Source: an uncultured Pseudanabaenaceae cyanobacterium (GTDB taxonomy: Bacteria; Cyanobacteriota; Cyanobacteriia; Pseudanabaenales; Pseudanabaenaceae). From it: a stretch of DNA of 64,000 nt. The notes below the pieces were generated by a model, which saw only the letters and a program-made list of their open reading frames with translations, did not search any database and had not been told where the DNA came from. Position 1 is the stretch's first letter; every line of letters begins with the position of its first letter. Both the position numbers and the translations under genes were made by a program. The stretch spans positions 1 through 64,000 of the forward strand of contig CALGKB010000005.1 of NCBI GenBank assembly GCA_937927915.1. Reading direction: 5' to 3'. Positions 27,547 to 36,410 of this stretch are shown piece after piece.

Positions 27547-28019
27547 AACTCCTCCTGGGTATCTGAACTTTCTAATAATTCTAATCTTTGGAGGTAATCT
27601 TCTGGTAATACAATTAGCTTTGTCCCTTGCCGCTTAATTACCTGTACTTGCACATTTTCGCCAATAGAAAGAGTGGGGTCAGCACATACCGCTCGCCAGG
27701 ACACCCCTTCATACTTCACTCTGCCCTCTCCCCCCGCCGGAATTTCTGTAGTTGTCACTCCCAGGGAACTGTCCTGCAAAATGGGGGAATTCTTGGGTAA
27801 CCAACGGCGAGAATACCAGATAAAAGCAGAAGAGAAAACTAACCACAGGGTTCCCTGCCACGCCAAAGGCAACGGGAGAAACCACACAATTAAACCAATA
27901 ATAATTGCTCCTACCCCCAAGGCTTCGGCGACAAACAGCGTAGGAATTGGGATGAAAAACTCCACTGCCACAAGGCAAGCGCCTACCATCAACCACACCT
28001 GCGCTGGGGTAAGTGCCAT
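27543..28019 (-). CDS. NfeD-family membrane protein
   Basis: A protein of about 158 residues with three to four membrane helices and a C-terminal OB-fold NfeD domain ([30 protein letters not shown]). NfeD proteins partner with slipin/SPFH scaffolds. The frame begins with GTG 28031 and ATG 28028, but ATG 28019 is best placed behind GAGGTGA, giving [11 protein letters not shown]. It is translationally coupled to the following slipin gene and divergent from psaL. Confidence 0.87.
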   Translation of the reverse strand: MALTPAQVWLMVGACLVAVEFFIPIPTLFVAEALGVGAIIIGLIVWFLPLPLAWQGTLWLVFSSAFIWYSRRWLPKNSPILQDSSLGVTTTEIPAGGEGRVKYEGVSWRAVCADPTLSIGENVQVQVIKRQGTKLIVLPEDYLQRLELLESSDTQEEL

Positions 28020-28173
28020 TGCTCCCATCACCTCTGGTGCCTATCACTTTCTATTCTAGCTACCCTGCCTAGAATTTGTGAACTTTCTTAACAAATCGCA
28101 GAGAAACTGATCGGAATTGTTCACTGTAAATTTACAATGACTCCTAGTCCTTTAGGAACAGTCGCATATAGAT
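28020..28173. promoter_or_regulatory. Divergent promoter region nfeD / psaL
   Basis: About 140 bases separate the nfeD-like gene from psaL. It is AT-rich near psaL, with a TACAAT hexamer at 28133-28138 that could serve as a -10 element. A short inverted repeat (TCCTA...TAGGA) follows at about 28142-28157, in what would be the psaL leader. Photosystem I promoters are light-controlled in cyanobacteria; the exact elements here are inference. Confidence 0.35.
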
Positions 28174-28647
28174 ATGACCGTTGATTTTGTCAAGCCCTAT
28201 AATAACGACCCCCAATTGGGGCATCTGTCTACGCCCATCAGTGATTCTCCCCTGGTGCGGGCTTACATTGGCAATCTCCCTGCCTATCGTCCTGGTCTGT
28301 CTCCCCTCCTACGGGGTTTAGAAATTGGCATGGCCCATGGCTACTTCCTCGTTGGTCCCGAAGTGGTAGTGGGTCCCCTGCGGGACTATGCCCCTGCGGC
28401 TAACTTGGGCGGTCTGGTAACAGCGATCGTGCTGATTTTGCTGGGTACAGCTTGTCTGGCTGCCTATGGCATTGTCAGTTTCCAAAACGGCAAACGGGAT
28501 GAAAATGCTGTCCTCAAGTCCTCGGAAGATTGGACCCAGTTTGCGGGTGGTTTCTTCCTGGGCGGCTCGGGGAGCGCTTTTGTCGCTTACTTCCTCCTGG
28601 AGAATTTCGCCGGTGTAGATGCCATCCTGCGTGGTCTCGTTAACTAA
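28174..28647 (+). CDS. psaL: Photosystem I subunit XI
   Basis: PsaL is a thylakoid membrane protein at the centre of PSI trimers and tetramers. The 157-residue sequence has the typical opening VDFVKPYNNDPQLGHLSTPI, the conserved SPLVRAYIGNLPAYRPGLSPLLRGLEIG (given here in part as AYIGNLPAYRPGLSP) and HGYFLVGPEV. It has two clear hydrophobic spans (LGGLVTAIVLILLGTACLA; GGFFLGGSGSAFVAYFLL). It is followed 40 bases later by psaI, the common cyanobacterial pair. Confidence 0.97.
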   Translation: MTVDFVKPYNNDPQLGHLSTPISDSPLVRAYIGNLPAYRPGLSPLLRGLEIGMAHGYFLVGPEVVVGPLRDYAPAANLGGLVTAIVLILLGTACLAAYGIVSFQNGKRDENAVLKSSEDWTQFAGGFFLGGSGSAFVAYFLLENFAGVDAILRGLVN

Positions 28648-28687
28648 ATTTTTACTGTCAACTTACTAGAAAAAGGATTGGAAACAA

Positions 28688-28804
28688 ATGACTGGAACTT
28701 ACGCTGCTTCTTTTCTGCCCTGGATTTTGATTCCTGTGGTCACCTGGTTACTGCCTGTAGTGACAATGGCAATTATGTTCCTCTACATTGAACAAGAGGC
28801 TTAA
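28688..28804 (+). CDS. psaI: Photosystem I subunit VIII
   Basis: A 38-residue single-span protein, the normal size of PsaI, a thylakoid protein that contacts PsaL and stabilises PSI oligomers. The sequence opens [18 protein letters not shown] and ends MFLYIEQEA, both typical. AAGGA lies upstream of the ATG. It directly follows psaL and overlaps the convergent downstream gene by four bases. Confidence 0.95.
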   Translation: MTGTYAASFLPWILIPVVTWLLPVVTMAIMFLYIEQEA

Positions 28805-29601
28805 TCCTGGCGGGGGGAATTGAGTTTGATTTCCCCCTCCTCATTTATCTCTATGGATACTCCTAGCTCTTGCAACTTAGCAACAACTTTCTTGCGCGTT
28901 CTAACATCAGGGGTGCTCTCTAGCACTAGGAACCAGCCCATTCTCTGGACAGTAATTGGGTCATATTTCTGTTTCAAGAATTCAATTCTGTCCAGGTAAA
29001 GGCGGCGTATCAAGTCCCGTCTTTGCTGCAGTTCAGCTGGCAAGTTAGCCCGATCGAGTGCCTCGATAGCTTGGCGGTAGGATTGCTGAGCTTTCTCACT
29101 ATCTCCCAGGAAGAGAAATTCCTCTAAACCCTTTTGACTCCAGACTAAATAAGTGAAGTAGAACTGCTCTGGCTGTATTTGCTTTAGGGCTGCCTCCAGA
29201 AGTTGCACGGTAATTTCCGGTTCCCCCGCGTGGATACTTATACTAGATGTCAGGTAAGAGTAACTGGCAAACATATAAGGCTTGCGAGCAGTGATGATGC
29301 GGAAATATTCCTTGCTCAAGCCGTAACCTGTTTTATGGTCATCCCGTGCCACATAGTCACCATAGTATTGCAAAAAGGAGAGAAAGTGCCAGTTAGCAAT
29401 AACATTGTTAAAGCCAAAGCCCCTGGGGGGAAGTTTTTGCATTGCTTTAAGGGTGCGATATTCCCGCTCTACCCAAGCCCGATCGGATTCTGGGGTTTGC
29501 CCTAAGGTGATGCGCCCCAAGTTCTGCTGCTGCAGAGCGATCGCTACTGTCCCCCCGATCAGTGCCACTACTAAAGGAATTAACCAATCTGGTCTCTTCA
29601 T
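28801..29601 (-). CDS. Membrane-anchored or secreted helical-repeat protein, unknown
   Basis: A 266-residue protein. It has an N-terminal hydrophobic helix ([18 protein letters not shown]) followed by helix-rich sequence that looks like weak TPR repeats (for example [20 protein letters not shown]). The C-terminus is a short charged domain ([20 protein letters not shown]). I do not recognise a characterised family. The ATG at 29601 lies just upstream of the tRNA-Thr gene, and the stop overlaps psaI on the other strand. Confidence 0.65.
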   Translation of the reverse strand: MKRPDWLIPLVVALIGGTVAIALQQQNLGRITLGQTPESDRAWVEREYRTLKAMQKLPPRGFGFNNVIANWHFLSFLQYYGDYVARDDHKTGYGLSKEYFRIITARKPYMFASYSYLTSSISIHAGEPEITVQLLEAALKQIQPEQFYFTYLVWSQKGLEEFLFLGDSEKAQQSYRQAIEALDRANLPAELQQRRDLIRRLYLDRIEFLKQKYDPITVQRMGWFLVLESTPDVRTRKKVVAKLQELGVSIEINEEGEIKLNSPRQD

Positions 29602-29623
29602 GTGCTATATTTTTACTCTACTT

Positions 29624-29695
29624 GCCGGTGTAGCACAGCGGTAGTGCAGCCGATTCGTAATCGGCAGGTCATGGGTTCGAATCCCATCATCGGCT
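29624..29695 (+). tRNA. tRNA-Thr (anticodon CGT)
   Basis: The 72-base cloverleaf is complete. The acceptor arm GCCGGTG pairs with CATCGGC (one G-U pair). The anticodon stem CCGAT/ATCGG encloses loop TCGTA with anticodon CGT, and the T arm contains GGTTCGAATCC. The CCA end is not encoded. It lies between the divergent unknown gene and the 3' end of murA, reading toward murA. Confidence 0.95.
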
Positions 29696-29704
29696 TCTTC
29701 TATT

Positions 29705-30982
29705 CTAAACACGGTACAGGGTTGCCCCCAAGCCTCGCAGCTTTTCTTCGATGCGATCATAGCCCCGATCGAGGTGGTGGAGTCCCCGCAGTTGGGTTTC
29801 CCCTTCCGCCGCTAAACCCGCTAACACTAGGGCTGCCGATGCCCGCAAATCCGTTGCCATGACCGGTGCCCCCGATAGACTCTCTACCCCTGTAATAATG
29901 GCGACATTGCCCTTGGTGCGGATGTTTGCCCCCATGCGACAGAGTTCCGCTACGTGCTGCAAGCGGTTTTCAAATACCGTTTCTGTAATCACACTGTTCC
30001 CTTCGCTAATGGTTAGGAGTGCCATCAACTGAGCCTGCATATCCGTGGGAAAGCCAGGAAAAGGAGAGGTCTCCACCTCCACACCGCGATATTTCCCCTC
30101 CCTCCCCTGCACGTGTATTACTGTAGGGGTCTCGATCGTTACCTGCACGCCAATTTCCCGTAACTTGGCAATCAATGCCCCTAAATGCTCCGGAATGACA
30201 GGACCAAGGGTGATGTCCGAGCAGGTAATCGCCCCCGCAATCATGTAGGTACCAGCTTCAATGCGATCGGGAATGACCCTGTAGGTACCGCCGTGCAGTT
30301 GGGGAACTCCCACAATCACAATGGTCTTGGAACCAGCGCCATAGATTTTTGCCCCCAAGGTGCGACAGAAATTGGCTAAATCCACCACCTCTGGCTCCTG
30401 GGCAGCATTTTGAATCACCGTTTCCCCCTCGGCAAGGGTAGCTGCCATCATAATCGTTTCCGTTGCTCCCACACTGGGGTAATCCAGGTAGACCTTAGCT
30501 CCCTGCAAGCGCCCACCGGGACAGGAGGCATGGACAATACCGTGACTGATTTCTACCTCTGCCCCCATTGCCTGCAGACCCTTGACGTGTAAATCCACAG
30601 GACGGGCACCAATGGCACAGCCCCCCGGCAGAGGAATCTGGGCAATCCCTAACCGCGACAACAGGGGACCGATGATGAAGAAACTAGCGCGCATTTGGCT
30701 AACCAGTTCGTAGGGGGCTTGCGCACTACTTAGACAGGTGGTATCCAGGTGAATGCGTCCTGCCTCCCGCTGCACTTTGACGCCCAAGGAAACCAAAATT
30801 TCCTCCATGCGCTGCACATCCATTAGACAGGGTAGATTCTCGATCGTGCAACCCTCACTGGACAATAGAGCACCTGCCATCAATGCCAACGCCGAATTCT
30901 TTGCCCCACTGATGGGGACATGACCCTGCAGCCTTGCCTTGCCGACAATGTGCAAAACCGCCTCTTGCTTTTCTGCTACCAT
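29705..30982 (-). CDS. murA: UDP-N-acetylglucosamine 1-carboxyvinyltransferase
   Basis: MurA transfers enolpyruvate from PEP to UDP-GlcNAc, the first committed step of peptidoglycan synthesis. The duplicated EPSP-synthase-type fold covers the protein. The opening is [20 protein letters not shown] and the reactive Cys (C122) lies in [15 protein letters not shown], so the enzyme should be fosfomycin-sensitive. The frame extends to TTG 31033, but ATG 30982 gives the usual short N-terminus ([14 protein letters not shown]) and about 425 residues. It is divergent from the GUN4-domain gene. Confidence 0.95.
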   Translation of the reverse strand: MVAEKQEAVLHIVGKARLQGHVPISGAKNSALALMAGALLSSEGCTIENLPCLMDVQRMEEILVSLGVKVQREAGRIHLDTTCLSSAQAPYELVSQMRASFFIIGPLLSRLGIAQIPLPGGCAIGARPVDLHVKGLQAMGAEVEISHGIVHASCPGGRLQGAKVYLDYPSVGATETIMMAATLAEGETVIQNAAQEPEVVDLANFCRTLGAKIYGAGSKTIVIVGVPQLHGGTYRVIPDRIEAGTYMIAGAITCSDITLGPVIPEHLGALIAKLREIGVQVTIETPTVIHVQGREGKYRGVEVETSPFPGFPTDMQAQLMALLTISEGNSVITETVFENRLQHVAELCRMGANIRTKGNVAIITGVESLSGAPVMATDLRASAALVLAGLAAEGETQLRGLHHLDRGYDRIEEKLRGLGATLYRV

Positions 30983-31053
30983 GGGGTGAGAGGGGGGGGA
31001 CAGAGTAACGATAGGACTTTCCTCCGCACACAAGATGAACTAAATTTTAACGG

Positions 31054-31800
31054 ATGACCACTTCTAACCAACCACAAAAATCTGACGCTGTCCTAGGGGG
31101 AAACAGTCCTACCCAAGCTGTAGTCATGGGGGGAATCCGCGGCATAGAGTACGCCCTTGCCCACACCCACACCCGCCCGCAACAACAGGAAATCCTCCAA
31201 GCCGCCCTGCAGTATGGTCGAGAAGGTATCGCTATTATTATGCAATATTTGTGTCATTCTGACAAAGATTTACGAAATTTTGCCTATAGTCTTTTACAGG
31301 AGCGCCAGGAGGCTTATATTAAGAAGGCTTTAGCCCTATTTACGCCCAGCGGCACCTATTACCTAGAACTGCAGCAGCTCCTACGCAGACGACAGTGGGA
31401 GACCGCCAACCACTGGACGCAGGCAACGGTGAGAGAACTCTGTCATGCCCCCCAGCAGGTGACGAAGAGCCACATTCTCAACTTACCCTGCCCTGATTTG
31501 CTCGTCATGGACCGCCTGTGGCGGGAAGCTAGCCACGATCGCTTTGGCTTTACGGTGCAATCCCAGATATGGCAGCAGTGCAGGCAGCTATTGTGGGATG
31601 AAAATCGCGCCCTGTCACTATTTGGCGATCGGGTAGGTTGGCGGGTGCATAACTTTTTCTTTAACACCTACCATTGGCGGCGCTGTGGGGAATTGCATTT
31701 TAGTTTACGGGCACCGCGAGGGCATCTGCCTTGGATTAACGGCATTTTTTTGGTAAAAGCAATTAACGATCGGTTATCAACTTGTCAGCAGGAAAAATGA
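31054..31800 (+). CDS. GUN4-domain protein
   Basis: A 248-residue protein. The N-terminal 100 residues are helical. The C-terminal part, about 105-240, is a GUN4 domain: [52 protein letters not shown] and the LPWINGIFL strand. GUN4 domains bind porphyrins. True Gun4 stimulates Mg-chelatase, but cyanobacteria carry several GUN4-domain paralogues, and here FPC is replaced by LPC; I cannot say that this is the Gun4 orthologue. The stop overlaps the rfbA start by four bases (ATGA). Confidence 0.85.
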   Translation: MTTSNQPQKSDAVLGGNSPTQAVVMGGIRGIEYALAHTHTRPQQQEILQAALQYGREGIAIIMQYLCHSDKDLRNFAYSLLQERQEAYIKKALALFTPSGTYYLELQQLLRRRQWETANHWTQATVRELCHAPQQVTKSHILNLPCPDLLVMDRLWREASHDRFGFTVQSQIWQQCRQLLWDENRALSLFGDRVGWRVHNFFFNTYHWRRCGELHFSLRAPRGHLPWINGIFLVKAINDRLSTCQQEK

Positions 31801-32684
31801 AAGGAATTATCTTAGCGGGGGGGTCAGGCACCCGTCTCTATCCCATTACCCAGGTGATCAGCAAGCAATTAATGCCTGTCTACGACAAACCCATGATTTA
31901 CTACCCCCTCTCAGTTTTGATGCTAGCAGGAATCAGGGAAATTTTAGTCATTTCTACCCCTAAAGATTTGCCTTTGTTTCGGGAACTGTTGGGGGATGGA
32001 AGGCAGTGGGGATTGCAGTTTAGCTATGTAGAACAGCCTCGACCTGAGGGTTTAGCCCAGGCATTTATTTTAGGGGAGGAATTTATCAATGGGGAGCCAG
32101 TCTGTCTCATCCTGGGAGATAATATTTTTTATGGGCATGGTCTAACAGAGATTTTGCGTTCTGCTGCTAAGTTGGAATCGGGGGGATTGGTATTTGGCTA
32201 TCAGGTCAACGACCCCCAACGCTACGGTGTGATTGAATTTGACAGTCAGGGGAGAGTGATCAGCTTAGAAGAGAAACCTAGCCAGCCCAAATCCCGCTAT
32301 GCCGTGCCTGGAATTTATTTTTACGACCGTCATGTGGTGGAATACGCCAAACAATTAAAGCCATCTGCTCGGAACGAGTTGGAAATTACTGACCTCAACT
32401 TAATCTATCTGCGCCAGGGCAAATTGCGGGTGGAAATTTTAGGGCGGGGCTATGCCTGGTTAGATACAGGCACCCATGCCTCCCTCCATCAAGCGGCAAA
32501 CTTTGTGCAGACCTTAGAAGAAAGGCAGGGACTAAAATTAGCTTGCATCGAGGAAATTGCCTATCGCTTGGGCTATATTACTGCCGACCAACTCAAGGAA
32601 TTAGCCCTCCCCCTTGCCAAAAGTTCCTACGGGCAATATCTGTTACAAATCTTACAGGATAAGCATTTTGATTTTTATCTCTAA
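31797..32684 (+). CDS. rfbA: Glucose-1-phosphate thymidylyltransferase
   Basis: RfbA makes dTDP-glucose from dTTP and glucose-1-phosphate, the entry to dTDP-rhamnose synthesis. The 295-residue protein has the nucleotidyltransferase loop [17 protein letters not shown], then [18 protein letters not shown] and the metal site [10 protein letters not shown]. The ATG at 31797 overlaps the GUN4 stop and has AGGA upstream, so translation is probably coupled; the frame's earlier opening at 31782 was rejected. No rfbB, C or D is adjacent. Confidence 0.94.
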   Translation: MKGIILAGGSGTRLYPITQVISKQLMPVYDKPMIYYPLSVLMLAGIREILVISTPKDLPLFRELLGDGRQWGLQFSYVEQPRPEGLAQAFILGEEFINGEPVCLILGDNIFYGHGLTEILRSAAKLESGGLVFGYQVNDPQRYGVIEFDSQGRVISLEEKPSQPKSRYAVPGIYFYDRHVVEYAKQLKPSARNELEITDLNLIYLRQGKLRVEILGRGYAWLDTGTHASLHQAANFVQTLEERQGLKLACIEEIAYRLGYITADQLKELALPLAKSSYGQYLLQILQDKHFDFYL

Positions 32685-32748
32685 TCGCAACAATTATCAA
32701 CATACTTTCTGCTCCCTGCCGCCTAAAATAAAAGTAGGGAGGTGCAGT

Positions 32749-33156
32749 ATGGCTACAGCAAGGGAAGTCAAGGAATATCTCGCCTACTGGATGCAACTGG
32801 GGCGGAAACTGGTGATTGGCGATCGGGTCGTGCAACTCGATCGGGTGATTGCCGGCGACCACTACACTACCAGGTTTGAGGAACTTTGGCAGGAAGGACA
32901 GGCACACCCCACAACCACTTGTTTAGAGGGATCGAACGTTACTTTGCAGCAACTCCTAGCCCCCAATTACGAGCTGTTAGAATGCCCCCGCTGTGATTTA
33001 CCCGTGCCCAGTGCTAGTTTAGGTCCCCGATCGGTACAGCCCTGTCCCTGCGATGACTTGAATATATGGCCCAACTTTGACACTGTGCCTCCCCACCCCC
33101 CCATCAACACCGCTAGTCAACTGCGATCGTTGCAGGAGCGATTAGGCAAATCTTGA
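32749..33156 (+). CDS. Small protein with zinc-ribbon-like cysteines, unknown
   Basis: A 135-residue protein starting at ATG 32749 behind an AGGGAGGTG ribosome site. The N-terminal half is basic and hydrophobic mixed (EYLAYWMQLGRKLVIGDRVV). The middle contains a CxxC pair and a CxC pair (LECPRCDLPVP and QPCPCDDLN) that could bind zinc. The C-terminus is a short helix (ASQLRSLQERLG). I do not recognise the family. It lies between rfbA and the FHA gene with its own strong ribosome site. Confidence 0.65.
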   Translation: MATAREVKEYLAYWMQLGRKLVIGDRVVQLDRVIAGDHYTTRFEELWQEGQAHPTTTCLEGSNVTLQQLLAPNYELLECPRCDLPVPSASLGPRSVQPCPCDDLNIWPNFDTVPPHPPINTASQLRSLQERLGKS

Positions 33157-33158
33157 CC

Positions 33159-33186
33159 TGACTTTTAGGACTATTCCCGCTATGAT
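33159..33186 (+). promoter_or_regulatory. Candidate promoter for the FHA-domain gene
   Basis: TGACTT at 33159-33164 and TATGAT at 33181-33186 are separated by 16 bases, a plausible -35/-10 pair about 30 bases before the ATG at 33217. It is based on pattern only. Confidence 0.35.
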
Positions 33187-33216
33187 TAAGATGGTGTGCA
33201 GTCGGAAAGTTTGGTG

Positions 33217-33654
33217 ATGGAAAACATAAATCAAGAAGAGTTTGCCCTAGAGGAGCACTTCGAAGAAGAGGAGCTGGAGATGGAGGAACTTGTGGAGGAG
33301 GCGGAAGAGAAGCCCGCTCCCCGCAAAGGTACCCCCTACCTGATCCACCTGCAGACTAACTCTAGAATTGACATACCGACAGATATGCCGGTGATACATA
33401 TTGGCAAACCCAACAGTCTGATTCCTCCTGATATTGATGTCTCAGGCTTTCCTGACTCTGACATTGTGTCTCGGGTACACGCCGACCTCCGCATCGAAGG
33501 GGATGCCTTCTTTTTTGAAGACACGGGCAGTTCCAATGGCACCTACATCAACAATGTGCCTCTACCACCGGGCAATCGCCATCGTTTGCGGGATGGGGAT
33601 AGAATTTCTCTAGGTAAGGGAGACAAGGTTACCTTCCAGTTTTACAGCAGTTAA
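33217..33654 (+). CDS. FHA-domain protein
   Basis: A 145-residue protein. The first 40 residues are extremely acidic (EEHFEEEELEMEELVEEAEE). An FHA domain follows, with the phosphothreonine-binding signatures MPVIHIGKPNSLIPPDI, SRVHADLRIEGD and DTGSSNGTYINNVPL. It probably docks on Thr-phosphorylated proteins; the partner kinase is not in the window. The ATG at 33217 is preferred to the GTG at 33196. The response-regulator gene begins 15 bases downstream, suggesting a shared transcript. Confidence 0.9.
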   Translation: MENINQEEFALEEHFEEEELEMEELVEEAEEKPAPRKGTPYLIHLQTNSRIDIPTDMPVIHIGKPNSLIPPDIDVSGFPDSDIVSRVHADLRIEGDAFFFEDTGSSNGTYINNVPLPPGNRHRLRDGDRISLGKGDKVTFQFYSS

Positions 33655-33669
33655 AAGTAGGGCGGGACA

Positions 33670-34332
33670 ATGGAGCTAAAAAAAGTACTCGTTATTGATG
33701 ACAGCATCATGATCCGCAAGATGGTCAAGAGTATCTTGGCTGACCAGTTTGAGGTGATTGAAGCCAGCGATGGCAAATCGGGCATTGAAACTGCCCGCAG
33801 TGTCCAGCCTGATATAATTTTGCTGGATTTCGTCATGCCCAAGTACAATGGCTACCAAACTCTGCAGGCAATGCGGCGGATTGATTCCCTCAAGGATACG
33901 CCTGTCATCATGATCTCCGGTCTGCGGGAACAGGTGGCGGAACACGTGCCAGAACCCTTTGAGGGGTTTGAATTTTTGGAAAAGCCCTTTGAAGCGGAAG
34001 TGCTCATCGATCGGATTAAAAAGCTCCTCCATGTCTCCTCTTCTCCCGCCCCTGCTCCTGCTCCTGCCCCGCCGGAGACAACCCTGCAGCAGTCTCAAGC
34101 CCTCATGGAAAAACTGGCGGCAACGGAAAACCTGCTGATCCAGGGCATAGAGAGTTTAATCCAGCGGGAAGTGGCAGCACGTCTGGCAGCAATTACCAAC
34201 AAAATGCAAAAGCAAGAGGCATCCCTTGCCAACTTAGAAAAGAAAATTGAGGCTATCCTGCAACAGGTGGATAACCAAAACAAGGGACTAATGGTAATTC
34301 TACGGGAAGTAAAGGCAATTCGAGGGAACTAA
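33670..34332 (+). CDS. Response regulator with C-terminal coiled coil
   Basis: A 220-residue protein. The CheY-like receiver (1-120) has the acidic pair at 10-11, phospho-acceptor D53 (ILLDFVMPKYNG), a conserved Ser (VIMISG) and Lys (EKPFEAE). A Pro/Ala linker (SSPAPAPAPAPPE) leads to a coiled coil of about 80 residues (EKLAATENLLIQGIESL; EASLANLEKKIEAILQQV). There is no DNA-binding output, so it probably acts by protein contact. It sits between the FHA gene and ccs1, one base before the latter's presumed start. Confidence 0.9.
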   Translation: MELKKVLVIDDSIMIRKMVKSILADQFEVIEASDGKSGIETARSVQPDIILLDFVMPKYNGYQTLQAMRRIDSLKDTPVIMISGLREQVAEHVPEPFEGFEFLEKPFEAEVLIDRIKKLLHVSSSPAPAPAPAPPETTLQQSQALMEKLAATENLLIQGIESLIQREVAARLAAITNKMQKQEASLANLEKKIEAILQQVDNQNKGLMVILREVKAIRGN

Positions 34333-34333
34333 A

Positions 34334-35644
34334 TTGCGTGCTTGGCAGCGGGAGGTAGTCTCCTTACTAGCTAATCTCAAGTTTGCAATTGCCTTGCTCC
34401 TGTTAATTGCTATCTTTAGTATCCTCGGTACAGTAATTGAGCAGGGGCAGACAGTGGAGTTTTACAAGGCAAATTATCCGCTGCAGCCGGCTCTATTTGG
34501 CTTTTTGACCTACGAGCGCATTCTTGCCTGGGGACTCGATCGGGTTTACAGCACCTGGTGGTTTCTCACTTTACTGCTGTTGTTTGGGGCAAGTCTGATT
34601 AGTTGCACCATTTATCGCCAAATTCCCCTCCTGAAGGTAGCAAGGCGTTGGTTTTTTGTGCAGAAGCCCCAGACAATTCTCAAATTGCCCTATGCGGTGA
34701 CTGTGCCTGCCTCTAGGTGGTCAGAGGTGATGGGGGCACTGGAGAAACGGGGTTACCGCCTGTGGCAGACAGACAACCAATTCTACGCCAGCAAGGGTTT
34801 AGTGGGAAGGTTAGGACCGATCGTTGTCCACGCCAGTATAGTGCTGATTTTAATAGGAGCAATTGGGGGGGCTTTGGGGGGGGTTACTGCCCAGGCGATG
34901 ATTCCCAGTGGAGAAACAGCAGCAGTGACCAACATTACCCAAGCGGGGATGTTCAGTAAAAGGTGGCTGCCCCAGGACTGGCGCATTAGGGTAAATCGCT
35001 TTTGGATTGCCTACTCGGAGAAGGGGAAAATTGAGCAATTTTATTCTGACCTCTCCATCCTAGATAGGGAGGGTAAAGAACTCGATCGCCAAACGATCTC
35101 CGTCAATCATCCCCTGCGGTTTAGGGGGGTGACTTTCTACCAAGCCAGCTGGGACATCAGTAAACTTCGCTTTCAGTTCAATCGTAGTCCTATTTTGGAG
35201 TTGCCTCTCTCCCCCCTAGAGGCGGCATCCGGGGGGCAGAAGGTGTGGGGGACATGGCTACCTACTAAACCTGACCTCAGCGAGGGGATTTCCGTGATTG
35301 TGCCTGACCTCCAGGGCACGGTGTTGATTTTTGCCCCCCAGGGTGAACTCCTCCACACAACTAGGGTGGGGGAAACAGTAGAGGTGAATGGGATCAAATT
35401 AAAACTGGTGGAAGTGGTGGGGGCAACGGGACTACAAATCAAGGCTGACCCGGGGGTACCGATCGTGTATACGGGCTTTGCCCTGTTGATGGTGGGGGTG
35501 GTGATGAGCTATATCAGTTACAGTCAGGTGTGGGGCTTATGTCAGGGGGATATTCTCTATGTAGGGGGGAAAACCAATCGGGCCCACGTGGCATTCCATC
35601 AAGAACTAAACAGCATTCTGGCTGTCCCTAGCAACATAGAATAA
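34334..35644 (+). CDS. ccs1: Cytochrome c biogenesis protein Ccs1 (ResB family)
   Basis: Ccs1/CcsB works with CcsA to deliver haem and attach it to c-type cytochromes on the lumenal side (system II). The 436-residue protein has an N-terminal ResB helix (LLANLKFAIALLLLIAIFSILGTVIEQG, in part), two further helices, a large lumenal domain and a last helix (GFALLMVGVVMSYISYSQVWG). No in-frame ATG fits the family's N-terminus, so I infer a TTG start at 34334, one base after the response-regulator stop. The 3' end overlaps xth on the other strand by 17 bases. Confidence 0.92.
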   Translation: MRAWQREVVSLLANLKFAIALLLLIAIFSILGTVIEQGQTVEFYKANYPLQPALFGFLTYERILAWGLDRVYSTWWFLTLLLLFGASLISCTIYRQIPLLKVARRWFFVQKPQTILKLPYAVTVPASRWSEVMGALEKRGYRLWQTDNQFYASKGLVGRLGPIVVHASIVLILIGAIGGALGGVTAQAMIPSGETAAVTNITQAGMFSKRWLPQDWRIRVNRFWIAYSEKGKIEQFYSDLSILDREGKELDRQTISVNHPLRFRGVTFYQASWDISKLRFQFNRSPILELPLSPLEAASGGQKVWGTWLPTKPDLSEGISVIVPDLQGTVLIFAPQGELLHTTRVGETVEVNGIKLKLVEVVGATGLQIKADPGVPIVYTGFALLMVGVVMSYISYSQVWGLCQGDILYVGGKTNRAHVAFHQELNSILAVPSNIE

Positions 35645-36410
35645 CAGGTGTGTGGTCACTGGGCTGGGGAAGACGGCGGGGGGCAGGGTCAATCCAGACA
35701 TCCTGTACTCTGGGGACAAGGGGGAGGGAGACAAAGTGATAATCAATCCGCCAGCCCCAGTTACGACGGAAGGCACCACTGCGATAGTCCCACCAAGTGT
35801 ATTGCCCTGGTTCGGGGTGAAATTGACGCAAAATATCCACAAAGCCCAGATCGAGGATGGACTGCAAAACCGATCGTTCGGCATCGGAGGCCATAATTTT
35901 GCTTTCCCTGCCAGTGGGGTCATGGATGTCCAAATCTGTCAACGCCACGTTGAAATCACCACAGAGAATGATGCGCTCCTGTTCTTTCTGGAGTTCCTGT
36001 AGATATTCCCTGAGCACCTGGAACCACTGCAGTTTGTAGGTATATTTGTCACTACCGATGGCGCTGCCGTTAGGACAGTAGAGATTGACAATAAGAATGT
36101 CATCAAGAAACCCAGCGATTACCCGTTTCTGCTCATCCCAGTGGGGAGGACAGGGCAAGATACTGGTAAACCCCCGTTTTACCGCCGTCAGTTCTCGTTT
36201 GCTGATGAAAGCCACGCCATTGTAACTTTTTTGTCCCCAAGAGTAGACATGGTAGCCCAAAGCTTGCAAAGGTTGGGTAGGAAAATCTGCGTCAGTTACC
36301 TTTGTCTCCTGCACTGCCAACAATTCCACCTGGGGATGGGCTAACAGCCAGTCCTTGACCTGGTCGAGGCGCGTGCGGATAGAGTTGACGTTCCAAGTGG
36401 CAATTTGCAT
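35628..36410 (-). CDS. xth: Exodeoxyribonuclease III (AP endonuclease)
   Basis: ExoIII-family enzyme of base-excision repair, 260 residues. The metal and catalytic motifs are intact: IATWNVNSIRTRL, AVQETKVTDADFP, ILCGDFNVALTDLDI and the C-terminal PSDHTPVILCC. The ATG overlaps the stop of the upstream dehydrogenase gene by one base (TGATG), implying translational coupling. Confidence 0.95.
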   Translation of the reverse strand: MQIATWNVNSIRTRLDQVKDWLLAHPQVELLAVQETKVTDADFPTQPLQALGYHVYSWGQKSYNGVAFISKRELTAVKRGFTSILPCPPHWDEQKRVIAGFLDDILIVNLYCPNGSAIGSDKYTYKLQWFQVLREYLQELQKEQERIILCGDFNVALTDLDIHDPTGRESKIMASDAERSVLQSILDLGFVDILRQFHPEPGQYTWWDYRSGAFRRNWGWRIDYHFVSLPLVPRVQDVWIDPAPRRLPQPSDHTPVILCC

